Shown here one piece after another: positions 1 to 6,163 of a stretch of 8,658 bases of DNA. Under the pieces are notes generated by a model. The model had not been told where the DNA came from and searched no databases. It saw nothing but the letters and a program-made list of their open reading frames with translations. The stretch is from Christensenellaceae bacterium. Lineage in GTDB: Bacteria; Bacillota; Clostridia; Christensenellales; Borkfalkiaceae. Every line of letters starts with the position of its first letter. Within the stretch, counting starts at the first letter, position 1. The stretch spans positions 1 through 8,658 of the forward strand of contig JAEDMA010000056.1 in assembly GCA_016295005.1 (NCBI GenBank), written 5' to 3'. A program made the translations under genes and the position numbers.

Positions 1-45
1 CGTGTACTGTCCTTCTTTGATACCGGGAAATAAGATTTCTAACAT
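1..45 (-). CDS. 5' end of an unidentified gene (partial, first 15 codons)
   Basis: A minus-strand ATG at 43-45 follows a good ribosome site (TTAGGAGAAAAATC before the ATG). The frame stays open to the window edge, encoding MLEILFPGIKEGQYT. Only 15 residues are visible, which is too little to name a family. It lies 88 bases after the stop of the YugP-like gene, in the same direction. I see no convincing terminator or promoter between them, so it may be co-transcribed. The start is supported by the ribosome site; the product is unknown. Confidence 0.5.
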   Translation of the reverse strand, partial: MLEILFPGIKEGQYT

Positions 46-133
46 GATTTTTCTCCTAAAATGATATTATTTTTATACAAGACAAGAATTGTAATACGAA
101 CATTCCGATGAAAATCAGATTTTTATCGTTATG

Positions 134-949
134 TCACGATTTGCTCGACGATGAGGATGAATTCTGAACATACGCAATGATCTGAAGCACACGATAGATC
201 AGCTCCAGCAGAGCGATCACCATGTCGTTTATGTATTCGATGTTGTAGAGCCGGAACAGCTTTTTGCACATTTCAAGCTCTTCTGCTGTCGCAAGCCCTT
301 CCGCTTTCATGATCTCATACGCCCTTTTTTGCGCTTTTTTCTCGGTTTTCAGCACAAGGATCGACATGATAAAGGACAAAAGATAGAAGGCAAGCCCGAT
401 GGATGTCAAAAGAATGGTGCATATGCCGTTTGAACTCTTAAAGACAAACAGATCCAGCAATGCCCCGATGATCACCATCGGAACAAAAGCGATCGGTCCG
501 AAGTAGATGAGCGGCGTCAGACGGACGCGCGTTCTCATATCCGCATCGTTTTCTTTATCAAGAACGGCAAGCGCGGATTTCTGCGCCGCCATGGCAAGAG
601 ATGTCACACTCTGCTTTTTCCATGTAAGGCGTCTTAGTCTTACCTTTTTGAAATAGTGACTGTAACTGTTTCCAAAGAGAATGGAACCGGTTTTAGATAC
701 CTTAATCTTCTGCAATCCGTTTTTGTCAAGTATCGTTCTTGCGATTTCCTCGCCCGTCCTGCCGCAACTGTTCTGTTTTTTGTTGTAGCGCACGTAACTG
801 ATAGCGAGATAAATAGATACGCCCAATGCAATTATCGAGGCAACGATCAAAAGACCGCAAACCACACTCATAGCAAGTATAACAGCGTCCGAAACGCCGT
901 TCAGTCCTCCGTCCGCCATTTCGCGGACCGCGTTAATAAATTCCGACAT
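134..949 (-). CDS. YugP-like membrane protein lacking the HExxH zinc site (putative pseudo-protease)
   Basis: The 271-residue protein follows the layout of the YugP family of membrane zinc metallopeptidases (PF04298), as I remember that family. It has an N-terminal membrane helix (about 22-52), then the TGEEIARTILDKNGL block (65-79), where YugP has a very similar block. A segment ending in paired alanines (121-122) follows, then a hydrophobic region (about 145-200) and a last amphipathic or membrane segment (about 236-262). After the paired alanines YugP has HEVGHAL; here it is QKSALAV (123-129), so both zinc histidines and the catalytic glutamate are absent. A glutamate (Glu203) remains at the position of the later EFNAS-type motif, but with changed neighbours. 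The C-terminus is a serine run. The start has AGGAGG five bases upstream. Isoleucine codons are mainly ATC, unlike genes to the right. Family assignment is from memory without a search. If it is right, the protein is probably not a peptidase and may act as a scaffold or regulator. Confidence 0.7.
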   Translation of the reverse strand: MSEFINAVREMADGGLNGVSDAVILAMSVVCGLLIVASIIALGVSIYLAISYVRYNKKQNSCGRTGEEIARTILDKNGLQKIKVSKTGSILFGNSYSHYFKKVRLRRLTWKKQSVTSLAMAAQKSALAVLDKENDADMRTRVRLTPLIYFGPIAFVPMVIIGALLDLFVFKSSNGICTILLTSIGLAFYLLSFIMSILVLKTEKKAQKRAYEIMKAEGLATAEELEMCKKLFRLYNIEYINDMVIALLELIYRVLQIIAYVQNSSSSSSKS

Positions 950-995
950 AATGTCCTCCTGTTGTAATTCATTTTATATAAAGAAGTTCGCCAAT

Positions 996-1016
996 CCGTT
1001 TAATTGCCTTAAACGG
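996..1016 (-). other. Perfect hairpin overlapping the lipoprotein stop codon
   Basis: The minus strand reads CCGTTTAA, then loop GGCAA, then TTAAACGG: an 8-bp perfect stem with a 5-base loop. It includes the TAA stop of the mini-lipoprotein gene (1009-1011). No T-tract follows on either strand, so it is not a standard intrinsic terminator. It could protect the 3' end of the operon transcript, cause partial termination or be an operator. A weak promoter-like pair (TTAAAC, 17 bases, TATATA) begins in its right arm and would serve the gene at 949; I do not consider it established. Confidence 0.35.
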
Positions 1017-1122
1017 GAGTATCTTTGCCTGAATTTTTTTCACCGCAGGAGACGAGATTAAAAACGCAAAGCGTGCAAACCGCCGCGACGATAACGCCTG
1101 ATATCAATCTTTTGAATTTCAT
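1009..1122 (-). CDS. 37-residue lipoprotein (short, unrecognised family)
   Basis: The frame starts at an ATG (1120-1122) preceded by AAGGAG with eight bases of spacing. The start carries KFKR, then a hydrophobic stretch (about residues 6-24), then the lipobox LVSC (23-26). Signal peptidase II would cut before Cys26, leaving a lipidated 12-residue peptide, CGEKNSGKDTPV. It begins 48 bases after the phosphatase/kinase gene and is probably the last gene of that operon. The signal peptide and ribosome site are well formed, so chance is unlikely. The mature part is very short. It may be a real micro-lipoprotein or pheromone-like peptide, or the stump of a longer lipoprotein broken at the border with the left block. 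I see no continuing reading frame after the stop. Confidence 0.6.
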   Translation of the reverse strand: MKFKRLISGVIVAAVCTLCVFNLVSCGEKNSGKDTPV

Positions 1123-1170
1123 GATACATTCTCCTTGTTTCCGAAAAAAATTTAACCTGTTTCGGTTGTA

Positions 1171-3654
1171 TTATTTCGACGCAAAACCGATGACGAGAAC
1201 GTTTTTCCCGTTCCGATATTTATAATCGATTTCCGCCGCCATTTTTTTTACCATAAAAATGCCGAGCCCGCCTATTTCGCGTTCCTCTGCGGAAAGCGTG
1301 ATGTCCGGTTCTTTTGCCGTTGTCGGGTCGTAAGGTTTTCCGTCGTCCTCAAACCGGATTTCAAGCCGTTCGCCTTTTTCCGTCAATATTATTTCGGCGG
1401 TTGTCGCGCCGCTGTAATAAACCACGTTGGAATAAATTTCGTCGACGGCGATTTTCGCCTTATTTGCAAGTTTAACGGGCGTCTCCCATTTTTCAAGCGT
1501 TGCAGATAGAAAATCGGCAACGGTTTCTATTGACGATTGATCGGGTATAACGGATATTTTTTCCTCTTCCTCAACCGGATTCAGTTTCACGCACAGCATC
1601 GTAATATCGTCGGATTGCTCCGCTCCTTTCACGAATTGATCTATATCCGCGCGAACGGTTCTGCATAAATCTTCGGCGGCGCCGCACGACGAGGAAAGAA
1701 CGGTTTTCAGCCTGTTTTCTCCGTACAGTTTATTGTCGGTATCGGCGGCTTCCGTCACGCCGTCGGTGTAAACGAAAATTTCGTCCCCTTTTTCAAGTGT
1801 AAGTTCGTACTTTTTATATTTCGTCCTATCCATACCGGCAAGAATAAAATTCGGGCGGGTGCGTAAGTACTCGAATTCGCCGTTTTTATGCCGTACGAGC
1901 GGCGGATTATGCCCCGCGTTGACGTATTCCAAAATTCCCGTTTGGGTATCGAGCATACCCATCCACGCCGTTACGAACATTTCCGCCTCGTTATTTTCGC
2001 ACAGTTCTTTGTTTGCTTCGGTAAACACTTCGGCTACGCTTAATCCGCTTTCGGCAAGGTTTTTGATTAACGTTTTCGCTCTCATCATAAACAGCGCGCC
2101 GGGAATCCCTTTGCCCGAAACGTCCGCGACGAGAAACGCGAGGCGCGAGGAATCGACAAGCCAGAAATCGTAAAAATCGCCGCCGACCTCTTTTGCCGCG
2201 TCCATCGAAGCGAAAATATCGAAATCCTTTCTGTCGGGATAAGGCGGAAATACCGAGGGAAGCGCGGAATGCTGAATCTGCCTTGCAAATTCAAGTTCTC
2301 GATCGATTCGGCTCTCCGCTTCGGCAATATAGCGCTTTAAGGTATCGACGGTTGCGTTTATATCGTCGGAAAGCGAGGCGAATTCTTCGTTTTCGCGCAC
2401 GTTTACCTGAACGTTCAGATTACCGTCCGTTATTTGCGTCAACGAACCGTTAATTTTATGAATGTTATCGACGATAAGTTTTTTAAGCAAAAAATAGACG
2501 TGCGCAAACAGCGCGGCAAAGACGATTACTTCCATAAAAGCCAGGATCGATACGGCAATACCGCGCGAAAACATCGCCTCCGAAACGGGAATGGTGGCGA
2601 TTAAATAATAACCTTCCATTACCGAAAACATACAATACGATTCAGTCTCTCCTATGATTGCGGTAAAGCGAGCGTCCGGATGCGCTTTTACGTCCTCGGC
2701 GTTTTTCAGCGTATGTATCGATTCGCCGATATGTCCGCCTTTGTCGTAAACAATTATGCCTTGCTCGTTACAAACGATAATTCCGCCGTTTTGACCGATA
2801 TGCCTGTTTTGAACCGCTCTTTTAATTTCATCGTCGACGCTTCCGCCGCTTTCCAAAGATTTTTCTAAGTCGTTTTTTACGTCTTCAAGATTTAATTCAA
2901 GCAATTTGTCCGCATTCGCATAAGCGATTTTCGTCTGCAAAAACGACGTAAAAACCATAGTTGCCGAAAAGGCGATGACGACGCAAATCATCAGGAAAAA
3001 CTGAAATACCTGCGAGATTTGCTTGCTTTTGAAATGCTTTTTTATTCTCTCCTTACCGATAAGCGCGACAAGCAAAAGCGATAACATTACGGAAACGGCG
3101 TTGCAAATTATCATCGGAAGGGCGCACAACGCCACCACCTTATACGCCCCATAAACGTCGTCCATATTGGTAAGAAAAACGAGCAGCATATGGAAGACTT
3201 CCGTTGTTCCGCCTATCGCCAGACCATACGCCCACGACGGCTTTTTGCCGTCGAACATAAATTTTCTGCAGCCCGCGCCGAATAAACCCGCTAAAATACA
3301 ACCTAACGTGCACGCAAGCCGGCTAAACGCGCCCGCACCCCAATAGGTTGCTATAAAACGGTAAACGCCGCCGATTACGCCCGCGATAATTCCGGAAGGC
3401 GCACCGAACAAAAGCCCCGCGGTAAGCGGCGCGGCGTTTCTGACGTTTAAAATAGCACCCCCTACGGGGATTCCGAATTCCGTTCCGAGAACGGCTACAC
3501 CGCCGAACAATACGCCGATTATCGTCTGCCTTTTCCAATATTGCACTTTGCCGAAGCGCGTTTTCTTTTCGGCAAGGTAAAGCGCCACCGACAATACAAC
3601 GGGCAGAAAGGTTGCCGCAACCAGTTTGATAATCGTTATAAAATCGTACCTCAT
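1171..3654 (-). CDS. Membrane sensor with SpoIIE/PP2C phosphatase and RsbW-like kinase domains
   Basis: The 827-residue protein is a complete partner-switching controller in one chain. An N-terminal multi-helix region (about 5-200) contains a LytS-type 5TM receptor domain, recognisable from the NVRNAAPLTAGLLFGAPSG segment (70-88). A further helix (about 215-237), an extracytoplasmic single-Cache-like domain (about 238-364), a helix (about 365-390) and a HAMP linker (about 390-445) follow. The SpoIIE-type PP2C domain (about 452-692) keeps metal-site residues Glu489 and Asp493 in EVGGD, Asp511 in DVSGKG, Asp631 in DG and Asp682/Asp683. The C-terminal HATPase_c_2 domain (about 697-825) keeps the N-box around Glu739/Asn743, DDG (770-772) and GGLG (795-798), so it should bind ATP. 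By family knowledge the phosphatase dephosphorylates, and the kinase phosphorylates, a STAS partner; the STAS protein two genes upstream is the obvious substrate. ACGGAG stands 11 bases before the start, and the gap to the receiver gene is 24 bases. Signal unknown. Confidence 0.93.
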   Translation of the reverse strand: MRYDFITIIKLVAATFLPVVLSVALYLAEKKTRFGKVQYWKRQTIIGVLFGGVAVLGTEFGIPVGGAILNVRNAAPLTAGLLFGAPSGIIAGVIGGVYRFIATYWGAGAFSRLACTLGCILAGLFGAGCRKFMFDGKKPSWAYGLAIGGTTEVFHMLLVFLTNMDDVYGAYKVVALCALPMIICNAVSVMLSLLLVALIGKERIKKHFKSKQISQVFQFFLMICVVIAFSATMVFTSFLQTKIAYANADKLLELNLEDVKNDLEKSLESGGSVDDEIKRAVQNRHIGQNGGIIVCNEQGIIVYDKGGHIGESIHTLKNAEDVKAHPDARFTAIIGETESYCMFSVMEGYYLIATIPVSEAMFSRGIAVSILAFMEVIVFAALFAHVYFLLKKLIVDNIHKINGSLTQITDGNLNVQVNVRENEEFASLSDDINATVDTLKRYIAEAESRIDRELEFARQIQHSALPSVFPPYPDRKDFDIFASMDAAKEVGGDFYDFWLVDSSRLAFLVADVSGKGIPGALFMMRAKTLIKNLAESGLSVAEVFTEANKELCENNEAEMFVTAWMGMLDTQTGILEYVNAGHNPPLVRHKNGEFEYLRTRPNFILAGMDRTKYKKYELTLEKGDEIFVYTDGVTEAADTDNKLYGENRLKTVLSSSCGAAEDLCRTVRADIDQFVKGAEQSDDITMLCVKLNPVEEEEKISVIPDQSSIETVADFLSATLEKWETPVKLANKAKIAVDEIYSNVVYYSGATTAEIILTEKGERLEIRFEDDGKPYDPTTAKEPDITLSAEEREIGGLGIFMVKKMAAEIDYKYRNGKNVLVIGFASK

Positions 3655-3678
3655 AATTACGTCTGCTCCGTTTTACCG

Positions 3679-4053
3679 TTATTTCTCCTGCCGAGCGTCG
3701 GCGGTTTCTTCACCTTTCAGTATTTTCGTTAATTCTTCAAGCGAAAAAGGATATCCGATTACGCCGTCGAACTCGTCGCAAATCAGCGCATCCAAGGCTA
3801 CTGCGTTTTTGTCTATCAAGTACGTCTTCGCCCTCGGGCGTTCTTTCTTTATGAACTGCGTCAGGTCGGAAAAACTCATACGTTTCATCTCCCAGTCCGC
3901 GAACGTAAAATCCACTTCATTCTTAAAAGAGTATTTACACGCCATAAGCGGGTCCGTTTCCTTTATAACGTCGGCTTCCGGGACGATTTTTTTCAAAACA
4001 TCGGTTAATTCCGACAAAAACGACAAATCGTTGCTCACCGCAAGAATTCTCAT
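3679..4053 (-). CDS. Stand-alone degenerate receiver-like protein
   Basis: The 124-residue protein matches a response-regulator receiver domain in length and pattern and has no output domain. The phosphoacceptor position is kept: FADWEMKRMSFSDL (51-64) aligns with the usual FLDIxMPGMSGLEL, placing Asp53 at the active site. Other switch residues are altered. The N-terminal acidic pair is SND (7-9), the Ser/Thr after strand 4 is replaced (LID, 79-81), and the invariant Lys before Pro is Tyr101 (GYPFS). Phosphorylation, if it occurs, would not use the normal switch, so it may signal by binding. The gene sits between the STAS and the phosphatase/kinase genes, 43 bases after the former. That suggests an adaptor in the same pathway, but its partner is unknown. 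AAAGG precedes the ATG. Confidence 0.75.
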   Translation of the reverse strand: MRILAVSNDLSFLSELTDVLKKIVPEADVIKETDPLMACKYSFKNEVDFTFADWEMKRMSFSDLTQFIKKERPRAKTYLIDKNAVALDALICDEFDGVIGYPFSLEELTKILKGEETADARQEK

Positions 4054-4096
4054 TTCAATACCTTTAAATCTCTTACTATATACCGTTACTTATCGG

Positions 4097-4390
4097 TTAT
4101 TCTATCGTGAGTATATCCGAAAAACCGGTAATTTCGAAAACTTCCATTATGCTTTCGCCTACGTTTTTCAGTTTCATAGAGCCTTGTGTATTCATGGTTT
4201 TCTGCGCTTTCAGGATTACTCTGAGCCCCGCGGAAGATATGTATTCGAGATTTTTCATATCGAATACAAGGTCGGTTACGCCTCTTAAATCGCTTACCTC
4301 GCGTTCGAGTTCGGGAGCGGTTACGGTGTCGAGTCTGCCTTCCAAGGCTAAAACGAGCACGTTGTTTTCAAGTTCTTTTTTGATTTTCAT
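4097..4390 (-). CDS. STAS-domain anti-sigma factor antagonist-like protein (SpoIIAA/RsbV type)
   Basis: The 97-residue single-domain protein has the full STAS pattern: LALEGRLDTVTAPELE (14-29), the central LVFDMKNLEYISSAGLRVIL segment (41-60) and the C-terminal FEITGFSDIL. By alignment with SpoIIAA, Ser53 (second serine of ISSAG) is the likely phosphorylation site. In known systems such proteins, when unphosphorylated, bind an RsbW/SpoIIAB-type kinase and free its partner. The kinase and phosphatase here are the C-terminal domains of the large protein two genes downstream. No sigma factor is encoded in the window, so the output may be elsewhere or not transcriptional. AGGAG stands seven bases before the ATG. 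The gap from the hydrolase gene is 19 bases, consistent with one operon. Confidence 0.92.
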   Translation of the reverse strand: MKIKKELENNVLVLALEGRLDTVTAPELEREVSDLRGVTDLVFDMKNLEYISSAGLRVILKAQKTMNTQGSMKLKNVGESIMEVFEITGFSDILTIE

Positions 4391-4409
4391 AGCAATTCTC
4401 CTATATAAT

Positions 4410-4940
4410 TTAGATTTTCCAATTTTCTATCGGTTCGTATATAAACGGCAAGTCTTTGAGCGGAACGTCAAGCGTTTGCGCTAATTCTTTTACCGCCGAC
4501 GGTATTTCGGGCAAAAAATCGAGATACCAATCTATCGTTTCGTAAATATATCTTCTTTTGAATTCGGTATCGGCGCACACTGCCGAACGCAGATTGTGCA
4601 ATCTGTCCGCCCCTTTTACCAAGAACGCCGTAGCGTCTTTTCTTATCCCCTCAACGTAATTTTTCATTACGTAATTCCTTTGCTTGGTAAGAAGTTTTAC
4701 CGAATGAAGTATTTTTTTATTTCCAAAGGACAGAATCTCTTCTTCGGTAGCGTCGGTATCTTCAAGCAAGTCGTGGAATAACGCGGTTATCACGGCGTCG
4801 GTATCGCCGCCCTTTTCTTTTACGATTCCGGCAACGGCTACGGGGTGCGTAATATACGGAAGACCGCCTATACGGAATTGCCCTTCGTGCTTTTTCGCGG
4901 CGAAGGCAAGTGCGTTTTCATAACGTTTTTTATCTATCAT
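4410..4940 (-). CDS. Small alarmone hydrolase, HD domain (SpoT/MESH1-like)
   Basis: The 176-residue protein is a stand-alone HD phosphohydrolase of the Rel/SpoT type. Visible motifs: GQFRIGGLPYITHP with His32, ALFHDLLEDT with the His56-Asp57 pair and Glu60-Asp61, and KGADRLHNLRS with Asp112 and Asn116. The HD pair, the ED motif and the late Asp are those needed for 3'-pyrophosphate removal from (p)ppGpp in Rel hydrolase domains and MESH1, so it looks active. It lacks synthetase, TGS and ACT domains, and its length fits small alarmone hydrolases. Its ATG overlaps the TGA of the synthetase gene (ATGA), a sign of coupled translation and balanced amounts. It may set the alarmone level against the synthetase or neutralise it as an antitoxin. 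Native substrate not provable from sequence. Confidence 0.9.
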   Translation of the reverse strand: MIDKKRYENALAFAAKKHEGQFRIGGLPYITHPVAVAGIVKEKGGDTDAVITALFHDLLEDTDATEEEILSFGNKKILHSVKLLTKQRNYVMKNYVEGIRKDATAFLVKGADRLHNLRSAVCADTEFKRRYIYETIDWYLDFLPEIPSAVKELAQTLDVPLKDLPFIYEPIENWKI

Positions 4941-6004
4941 TTGTTTTCTTTGCCTACGTGCTTATCGTAAAACGTTTTTGCCCGCCGCGCCGCCGTTTCT
5001 TTATCGTTTAACGATACGGCAAAGAATTCCGTAATTTCCTTGATTGTAGATTTTCTTGCAATAAGTTCTGCCCGACACAAATACCACAATCCCACGTTTG
5101 ACGAAAGTATATCTATATCCGTTGCGCGCAAAGTGCTTTCGGCAAGGGAAAAAGCAATTTTTTCGTTTCGCTCCGTCATATCCTGCAATTCGCCTATTTT
5201 CGTTATACCGAACCACCCCAACTGTTCGATATAACTTCCCGAATCAACCGTTTTCATCTCCGCGCCGTTTATCGCCGCAATCTTTCGGTTCAGTTCGCAC
5301 ATCAGTCGGTTATTGAGCACAAATTCGTTTATCGATACCGAGTTTATCGCCACTTCATCGGCGCGGTTTTCCTTAATCCGCGCCCTTATATCGTCGGTAT
5401 ATGCTTTCATTCCGTCGCGAAGTCTGATAAATTCATCGTCGGCAACTTCCAAAAGCCCCGCCACACGCGAAAAACCTCTCGCATACTCCCTCGGCAAACC
5501 GAATTCGCTTTTATACCCTATATCGTGTTCTATCGCAGCCCAGGTGTGTTGCAGTATCGTTCTTATCTGTATCTCAAACTTTTTATTGCATATCTCGGCG
5601 GGATAACCCGACTTTTCTGAAAAATAACACGTATAATGAAGAGAAAGATACCCGAACGAATCTGCTTTTATCAAAGCCCGCTTATCCGAAGAATTTTTCC
5701 AATCGACGCTAAAAGTTTCCTCTATCTTTTTACCCAATTTATCTACTTCGTCGTTAAAAAAACATATTACCCGCGCCCCTAAAATGTCCGTAAGGTCGGT
5801 AAATTTCTGATACCAATCACCGTTTCGCACAAGTTTCCCCGCAAGGCTTGCTTCGCTTTTCACGCGATGCTCTATACTCAACGTTTGTATGCCGGATTCT
5901 TTAACAAGCGCGCACAGTTTGTCGTAAACCACGCCGTCGAGTTTTATAAAACTATCGCGCGCCTTACGGTAATCTTCGATAATCATTCTGTCTTTAACGT
6001 TCAT
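4937..6004 (-). CDS. Small alarmone synthetase (RelA/SpoT synthetase domain) with C-terminal extension
   Basis: The 355-residue protein carries one RelA_SpoT synthetase domain (PF04607), about residues 15-200. Motifs: HRVKSEASLAGKL (47-59) with basic substrate-binding residues, DILGARVI (73-80) with the metal-binding Asp73, GYLSLHY (118-124), and EIQIRTILQHTWAAIEHD (144-161) with catalytic Glu144. It should transfer pyrophosphate from ATP to a guanosine nucleotide; toxic relatives modify the tRNA 3' end instead, and sequence alone does not exclude this. There is no HD, TGS or ACT domain, so it is not a long RSH. Residues about 210-355 form an extension with no domain I recognise, mostly predicted helical. 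An AGGGAG ribosome site stands 10 bases before the ATG, and the predicted transcript leader is about 22 bases. It is the first gene of the operon and overlaps the hydrolase by ATGA. Confidence 0.9.
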   Translation of the reverse strand: MNVKDRMIIEDYRKARDSFIKLDGVVYDKLCALVKESGIQTLSIEHRVKSEASLAGKLVRNGDWYQKFTDLTDILGARVICFFNDEVDKLGKKIEETFSVDWKNSSDKRALIKADSFGYLSLHYTCYFSEKSGYPAEICNKKFEIQIRTILQHTWAAIEHDIGYKSEFGLPREYARGFSRVAGLLEVADDEFIRLRDGMKAYTDDIRARIKENRADEVAINSVSINEFVLNNRLMCELNRKIAAINGAEMKTVDSGSYIEQLGWFGITKIGELQDMTERNEKIAFSLAESTLRATDIDILSSNVGLWYLCRAELIARKSTIKEITEFFAVSLNDKETAARRAKTFYDKHVGKENK

Positions 6005-6032
6005 ATTTTAAGGTCTCCCTCGATTTTTCTTT

Positions 6033-6067
6033 ATTGTACCTTACCGTGTGCAACGAAAGTGCAACAA
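6033..6067 (-). promoter_or_regulatory. Predicted SARP-type promoter of the alarmone/partner-switch operon
   Basis: On the minus strand the heptamer GTTGCAC occurs twice, at 6065-6059 and 6054-6048, separated by TTTC, giving an 11-base period. Nine bases after the second copy comes TACAAT (6038-6033), a good -10. At the usual -35 position lies CACTTT, a poor match, which suggests an activator-dependent promoter. The start point would fall near 6026, leaving about 22 bases before the synthetase ATG. Known SARP activators bind heptamer direct repeats with 4-base spacers about 8 bases upstream of the -10. A near-identical element lies at 8499..8533. Binding by the nearby SARP-type regulator is inference. 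Confidence 0.72.
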
Positions 6068-6094
6068 TAAAACCGCATTTTAACTTTTCCAAGC

Positions 6095-6137
6095 AAAAAA
6101 AATCGGGCAATTTCAAACTCACCGAAATTGTCCGATT
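6095..6137 (-). terminator. Intrinsic terminator of the two-component operon
   Basis: The minus strand folds AATCGG-A-CAATTTC against GAAATTG-C-CCGATT around the loop GGTGAGTTT: 13 base pairs with one A·C mismatch. Eight T's (6102-6095) finish the structure. It lies 26 bases after the response regulator stop and just before the next promoter, so it separates the two transcription units. The plus strand also reads into a T-rich stretch after the stem, but no plus-strand gene needs it. Confidence 0.9.
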
Positions 6138-6163
6138 ATATTTTTTATTTTTATATAATATTG

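Noticed and set aside
46..133. Possible terminator or promoter between the YugP-like gene and the next gene
   Set aside because: An imperfect AAAATC/GATTTT symmetry has almost no loop and no T-tract, and the promoter-like hexamers are weak.
840..862. GCAAC and GCAAA copies resembling the operator
   Set aside because: The spacing is 17 rather than 11 bases, no -10 is placed after them, and they lie inside a coding region.
3626..4288. A 220-codon plus-strand frame
   Set aside because: It is antisense to the receiver-like and STAS genes, whose minus-strand products have clear domain patterns and ribosome sites.
6048..6065. Reading the GTTGC repeats as LytTR sites, given the LytS-type kinase
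   Set aside because: LytTR sites are 9-base repeats with spacers of about 12-13 bases, and the cognate regulator has no LytTR domain; the 11-base period fits SARP-type binding better.
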